64,000 bases of DNA from Salinicola socius (GTDB lineage Bacteria; Pseudomonadota; Gammaproteobacteria; Pseudomonadales; Halomonadaceae). The notes beneath the pieces are model-generated. The model was not told the origin of the DNA. It did no database searches and saw nothing but the letters and a program-made list of their open reading frames with translations. The stretch covers positions 62,001-126,000 of the forward strand of contig NZ_MSDO01000004.1 in assembly GCF_001937195.1 (NCBI RefSeq), in the 5' to 3' direction. The position numbers and the translations under genes were made by a program. This document shows positions 60,336 through 64,000 of this stretch, one piece after another (the stretch's first letter is position 1; every line of letters starts with the position of its first letter).

Positions 60336-60362
60336 ATGCCGGTGCCCGCAGCCGGCATTTTC
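60336..60362 (+). terminator. Terminator of selO
   Basis: ATGCCGG (60336-60342) and CCGGCAT (60352-60358) with a 9-base loop, followed by TTTC. The next ~150 bases (60400-60530) are markedly AT-rich and gene-free, with TTTTTAATAT at 60425 and 60458. Confidence 0.7.
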
Positions 60363-60689
60363 ATGGCGATTTGGCAGCGATAAGTCATGGGTTATAAGTG
60401 CGATAACGGAAACGATGTGTCCGGTTTTTAATATTGAAATCAGACGCTTGTTGTCTTTTTTTAATATAACGCTTTAGTTATGCCTGCCATAAAATATTGA
60501 TTGGGTTGGTTTTTCTCCTAATTGCTTGATTCCACTCTCTTCTTTCCGGAAAACTGTCGTACCGGTCGACGCGGCTTGAATCTGATGATGGGTCTCTCCG
60601 CCTGGTGTTCCGGCACTGGGCGTTGAAGGGTTACGTCATTGGCAAACCGATGGATCGCTTGATCGACAGACGGAAAGGAGTCTCGACGC

Positions 60690-60719
60690 ATGGCTGACCA
60701 CCAGGAGAATATCGAATGA
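60690..60719 (+). CDS. 9-codon leader ORF coupled to pntA
   Basis: ATG at 60690 follows AAAGGAG at a 9-base spacing, the best ribosome site in the region. It encodes MADHQENIE and its TGA (60717-60719) overlaps the pntA ATG (60716-60718). The pntA ribosome site AGGAG lies inside it. This suggests a translated leader that couples initiation at pntA. No regulatory codon run (for example Trp or Leu) is seen. Confidence 0.5.
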   Translation: MADHQENIE

Positions 60720-62287
60720 AAATTGGGGCGCCGAAGGAGCTCGCCAGGGGAGAGGCGCGAGTGGCGCTGACGCCCGAAAGCGCGCAGCAGATACAGAAGC
60801 TGGGGCATGAGTGCCTGATCGAGAGCGGCGCCGGCGCACTCGCCGGGTTCGACGACAGCGCCTATCGTGACGTCGGCGTCAGCGTCGTCGAGGGAGCAAG
60901 GGCGCTGTGGGGCGAAGCGGACGTCGTGATCAAGGTTCGGGAGCCGGTCGAAGCGGAGATCGAACAGCTGCGGAAAGGCCAGACGCTGATCAGCTTCTTC
61001 TGGCCGGCACAGAACGAGGGGAACCTGGAGCGCTGTCGGGCGACCGGTGCGACCGTTGTCGCCATGGACATGGTCCCGCGTATCTCGCGTGCCCAGAAGA
61101 TGGACGCGCTTTCCAGCACCGCTAATATCGCCGGTTATCGTGCTGTGATCGAAGCGGGCAATCAGTTCGGACGCTTCTTCACCGGCCAGGTGACGGCGGC
61201 CGGCAAGGTGCCGCCGGCCAAGGTGCTGATCGTCGGTGCCGGCGTTGCCGGACTGGCGGCCATCGGTACCGCGACCAGTCTGGGTGCCGTGGTTCGCGCC
61301 TTCGATGTTCGTCCGGAGGTGGCGGAACAGATCGAATCGATGGGGGCCGAGTTTCTGTTTCTCGATTTCGAGGACAGTCAGGACGGCTCGGGCAGCGGCG
61401 GCTACGCGGCCCCCTCGAGCCCCGAGTTCCGCGAAAAACAGCTGGCGCTGTTCCGCGAGCAGGCCCCGGAGGTGGATATCGTCATCACCACCGCGCTGAT
61501 CCCGGGTCGTCCCGCGCCGAAACTGTGGCTCGAGGACATGGTCGCGGGGATGAAGCCCGGCTCGGTCATCGTCGACCTGGCAGCGGAAAAGGGCGGCAAC
61601 TGTGATCTGACCGTGATGGATGAGCGCATCGTCACCGACAACGGGGTGATCGTGGTCGGCTACACCGATTTTCCGTCGCGCATGGCGACACAGTCGTCGC
61701 TGCTCTACGCCACCAATATTCGCCACATGCTGACCGATCTGACGCCGGAGAAGGATGGCGTGATCGTTCACGACATGGAAGACGACGTCATTCGCGGCGC
61801 GACGGTGACCCATGCCGGCGAGATCACCTTCCCGCCGCCGCCGCCCAAGGTGAAGGCGATCGCGGCTGCCAAGCCCAAGGAGAAGGTCAAACAGCCGACG
61901 CCGGAGGAGAAGAAGGCGGCCGAGCATGCTGCCTTCCTGGCCCAGAGCAAACGCCAGATCGGCATTCTCGCGGCGGGGGGGGCGCTGATGTGGCTGCTGG
62001 GACTGGTCGCGCCGGCATCGTTCATGCAGCACTTCATCGTCTTCGTCCTGGCCTGCTTCGTCGGGTTTCAGGTGATCTGGAACGTCAGCCATTCGCTGCA
62101 CACGCCACTGATGGCGGTGACCAATGCCATTTCGGGCATCGTGATTCTGGGCGCCGTGTTGCAGATCGGCTCCGGCAGTTGGCTGGTGGCGCTGTTGGCA
62201 GGCCTGTCGGTGCTGATCGCCTCGATCAATATCGTCGGCGGCTTCCTGGTGACTCGCCGCATGCTCGCCATGTTCCAGAAATCCTGA
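60716..62287 (+). CDS. pntA: NAD(P) transhydrogenase subunit alpha
   Basis: A 523-residue E. coli-type fused alpha subunit. It couples proton entry to NADPH formation from NADH in the inner membrane. Domain I (1-~390) binds NAD(H): [43 protein letters not shown] (Rossmann part [11 protein letters not shown]), and the mobile loop [20 protein letters not shown]-type. A Lys/Pro-rich linker (~400-440) leads to four C-terminal helices. Start has AGGAG, inside the leader ORF. pntB follows after 16 bases. Confidence 0.97.
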   Translation: MKIGAPKELARGEARVALTPESAQQIQKLGHECLIESGAGALAGFDDSAYRDVGVSVVEGARALWGEADVVIKVREPVEAEIEQLRKGQTLISFFWPAQNEGNLERCRATGATVVAMDMVPRISRAQKMDALSSTANIAGYRAVIEAGNQFGRFFTGQVTAAGKVPPAKVLIVGAGVAGLAAIGTATSLGAVVRAFDVRPEVAEQIESMGAEFLFLDFEDSQDGSGSGGYAAPSSPEFREKQLALFREQAPEVDIVITTALIPGRPAPKLWLEDMVAGMKPGSVIVDLAAEKGGNCDLTVMDERIVTDNGVIVVGYTDFPSRMATQSSLLYATNIRHMLTDLTPEKDGVIVHDMEDDVIRGATVTHAGEITFPPPPPKVKAIAAAKPKEKVKQPTPEEKKAAEHAAFLAQSKRQIGILAAGGALMWLLGLVAPASFMQHFIVFVLACFVGFQVIWNVSHSLHTPLMAVTNAISGIVILGAVLQIGSGSWLVALLAGLSVLIASINIVGGFLVTRRMLAMFQKS

Positions 62288-62303
62288 TCCGCGGAGAATC
62301 GAT

Positions 62304-63746
62304 ATGTTGCAACATGAGTTCGTTTCCGCCGCGGCGATCGCGGCGAGTGTCCTGTTCATCCTCTCGTTGGGTGGATTGAGCAACCACGAGAAGGCCAAGC
62401 GGGCAGTCTGGTATGGCATCGTCGGCATGGCGATCGCGGTGATCTTCACCGCCATGGGCCCGAAGATCGGCGGCTACGGCTGGATGATCCCGATGATGCT
62501 GATCGGGGGGCTGATCGGCGCGTGGCTCTCCCGCAAGGTAGAAATGACCGAAATGCCGCAACTGGTGGCAGCGCTGCATAGCTTCGTCGGGTTGGCCGCG
62601 GTCTTCATCGGCTGGAATGCCGAGCTGGAGCGCGCTCGCGTCATGGCGATTCGGGCAGCCGGCGTCTCCTTCGATGGCCTGTCGGCTTTTGCCTCGACCC
62701 TGGCACACAAGACCCCAGCGGAGCTCTCTTTCCTGCAGGGCGAAGTGGTGCTTGGCGTGTTCATCGGCGCCGTGACTTTTACCGGCTCGGTCGTCGCGTA
62801 CGGCAAACTGGCCGGCAAGATCGGCGGCAAACCGCACAAGCTCCCCGGCGGGCACCTGTTGAACGCCGCGGCGGTCGGGCTGTGCCTGGTGCTGGCCATC
62901 GCCTACTTCAACGGTGCCGGCTTCTGGACGCTGGTGATACTGGCAGCGCTGGCTTTCTTCATTGGCTGGCATCTGATCATGGGCATCGGAGGTGCCGACA
63001 TGCCGGTAGTGGTCTCGATGCTCAACAGCTACTCGGGCTGGGCCGCTGCGGCGATCGGTTTCACGCTCTCCAATGACCTGCTGATCGTGACCGGCGCGCT
63101 GGTCGGCTCTTCCGGGGCGATTCTCTCCTACATCATGTGCAAGGCGATGAATCGCAACTTCGTCAGCGTCATCCTGGGCGGATTCGGCGGTCCGCAGGGG
63201 CCGGCGGCGGAGATCGAGGGCGAGCAGGTCGCCATCGATGCCGGCGGGGTCGCCAGCGCGCTCAACGATGCCGACAGCGTCATCATTGTGCCCGGTTACG
63301 GCATGGCCGTGGCCCAGGCCCAGAATGCGGTCAGCGACCTGGTGCGCAAACTGCGCGACGCCGGCAAGGAGGTGCGGTTCGGCATCCATCCGGTGGCGGG
63401 CCGTTTGCCGGGACACATGAACGTGCTGCTGGCCGAGGCGCGAGTGCCTTACGACATCGTGCTGGAAATGGACGAGATCAACGATGATTTCGCCAGCACT
63501 GACGTGGTGATCGTCATCGGTTCCAACGACATCGTCAATCCTGCGGCGCAGGAAGACCCCAACAGCCCCATCGCCGGCATGCCGGTGCTCAAGGTCTGGG
63601 AATCGAAGCAGGTTTTCGTGTGCAAGCGCGGACAGGGTACCGGTTACTCCGGTATCGAGAATCCGCTGTGCTTCAAGGACAACACCCGCATGCTCTACGG
63701 CGACGCTCGGTCCAGTATCGATTCGCTGGTATCGATGATCGATTGA
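62304..63746 (+). CDS. pntB: NAD(P) transhydrogenase subunit beta
   Basis: A 480-residue subunit. Residues 1-~270 hold about nine transmembrane helices of domain II with the proton path ([13 protein letters not shown] contains the key His). Residues ~290-480 are the NADP(H)-binding domain [41 protein letters not shown] and [20 protein letters not shown]-type ([17 protein letters not shown]). Cotranscribed with pntA and closed by the terminator at 63795. Confidence 0.97.
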   Translation: MLQHEFVSAAAIAASVLFILSLGGLSNHEKAKRAVWYGIVGMAIAVIFTAMGPKIGGYGWMIPMMLIGGLIGAWLSRKVEMTEMPQLVAALHSFVGLAAVFIGWNAELERARVMAIRAAGVSFDGLSAFASTLAHKTPAELSFLQGEVVLGVFIGAVTFTGSVVAYGKLAGKIGGKPHKLPGGHLLNAAAVGLCLVLAIAYFNGAGFWTLVILAALAFFIGWHLIMGIGGADMPVVVSMLNSYSGWAAAAIGFTLSNDLLIVTGALVGSSGAILSYIMCKAMNRNFVSVILGGFGGPQGPAAEIEGEQVAIDAGGVASALNDADSVIIVPGYGMAVAQAQNAVSDLVRKLRDAGKEVRFGIHPVAGRLPGHMNVLLAEARVPYDIVLEMDEINDDFASTDVVIVIGSNDIVNPAAQEDPNSPIAGMPVLKVWESKQVFVCKRGQGTGYSGIENPLCFKDNTRMLYGDARSSIDSLVSMID

Positions 63747-63794
63747 TGACGCTCGGCTCGCGGCGGCCCTCCGGTTCGTCACAACGATGCTACT

Positions 63795-63820
63795 AAACGC
63801 CCCGTCTCGGGGCGTTTTTT
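63795..63820 (+). terminator. Terminator of pntAB
   Basis: AAACGCCCCG (63795-63804), loop TCT, CGGGGCGTTT (63808-63817), then a T-run to 63820. Confidence 0.93.
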
Positions 63821-63860
63821 CGTTACAATGTCGCTAACGCTCATCGTCAATGGAACGACC

Positions 63861-64000
63861 ATGTCTGATAGGAACGGGTCCGATAAAAACGGGTCAGGCA
63901 AGAACGGGTCAGAAGAACGCATGCAGGTCGCCGTACTCGGCGGGGGTAGCTTCGGTACTGCCATTGCCAGCATCGCCGCCGACAATGGCGCCGACGTTCG
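63861..64000 (+). CDS. gpsA: Glycerol-3-phosphate dehydrogenase, partial at right edge
   Basis: Open from the ATG at 63861 to the window end (46 codons). After an unusual polar N-terminus ([20 protein letters not shown]), the NAD-binding motif [20 protein letters not shown] is typical of GpsA, which makes sn-glycerol-3-phosphate for phospholipids. The N-terminus carries a triple repeat (see 63867-63911). An internal ATG at 63921 would give a conventional start, but GGA precedes 63861 at a better spacing. Confidence 0.85.
   Translation, partial: MSDRNGSDKNGSGKNGSEERMQVAVLGGGSFGTAIASIAADNGADV
63867..63911. repeat. 15-bp triple repeat in the gpsA N-terminus
   Basis: Three 15-base units sharing AACGGGTC (63867-63881, 63882-63896, 63897-63911) encode [15 protein letters not shown]. 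Copy change would be in frame. Confidence 0.75.

Noticed and set aside
60518-62455. Long open frame (645 codons) on the minus strand
   Set aside because: Antisense to pntA; His/Arg/Gly/Gln-rich with no domain. The same holds for 62226-63782 antisense to pntB.

Overview
The window looks like chromosomal DNA of a halophilic gammaproteobacterium, most likely Halomonadaceae (Halomonas, Salinicola or Kushneria type). Reasons: high GC, acidic secreted proteins, a PQQ-dependent glucose/quinate-family dehydrogenase, a type-2 leuA, pntAB followed by gpsA, small stress-type membrane proteins, and short intergenic palindromic repeats that I recall from Halomonas relatives. The genus is inference; there is no rRNA or tRNA in the window to settle it.

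Region 1 (1-7.4 kb) is accessory in character. A tyrosine recombinase runs off the left edge, preceded by two small unknown genes in what looks like one leftward operon with a perfect operator-like dyad in front. It is followed by a secreted nuclease with a helix-hairpin-helix tail, an LprI-like protein, a 50-residue metallothionein, a zinc-ribbon protein and many small unknown proteins. Several of these are very short, and one starts at TTG. Region 2 (7.4-13.7 kb) holds an EamA exporter, DUF1853, cysE (with an octamer tandem repeat just upstream of its start), a SleB-type hydrolase, an ABM monooxygenase, a LysR regulator and a VOC protein.

Region 3 (13.7-20.3 kb) is a leftward catabolic-looking set: DUF3100 membrane protein, M20 amidohydrolase, a 3-hydroxyisobutyrate-dehydrogenase-family enzyme overlapping an aldehyde dehydrogenase, then a class V PLP enzyme. 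Its substrate is unknown. Region 4 (20.4-23.2 kb) is a two-gene PQQ dehydrogenase with the membrane anchor on a separate, translationally coupled gene.

Region 5 (23.4-42.1 kb) is mostly housekeeping: nadK, a metallophosphoesterase, a glpG-type rhomboid, DUF1315 and DUF2797, a RimK-like ATP-grasp with a GNAT partner, yajQ, an AT-rich glycosyltransferase 9 that looks foreign, ygiD-like dioxygenase, ybaN-like protein, pepN, aldA, nfo, and small proteins (YjfB-like, DUF1127). Region 6 (41.3-45.8 kb) has a HpcH/HpaI aldolase, an orphan TctC binding protein, and an Lrp/AsnC regulator divergent from leuA.

Region 7 (45.9-64 kb) holds an FNT channel, MgtC, Bcr/CflA MFS, YegS lipid kinase, a fungal-type cytosine deaminase, a cold-shock protein, a TM2 protein, ExoD, slt, DUF1232, htpG, a Bax-like glucosaminidase, selO, pntAB and the start of gpsA. 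Three copies of one dispersed palindromic repeat lie at 5.7, 42.2 and 50.1 kb. The most unusual signals are this repeat family, the left-edge recombinase module, the octamer repeat before cysE, the split PQQ dehydrogenase, the DUF3100/M20 cluster and a coupled 9-codon leader in front of pntA.
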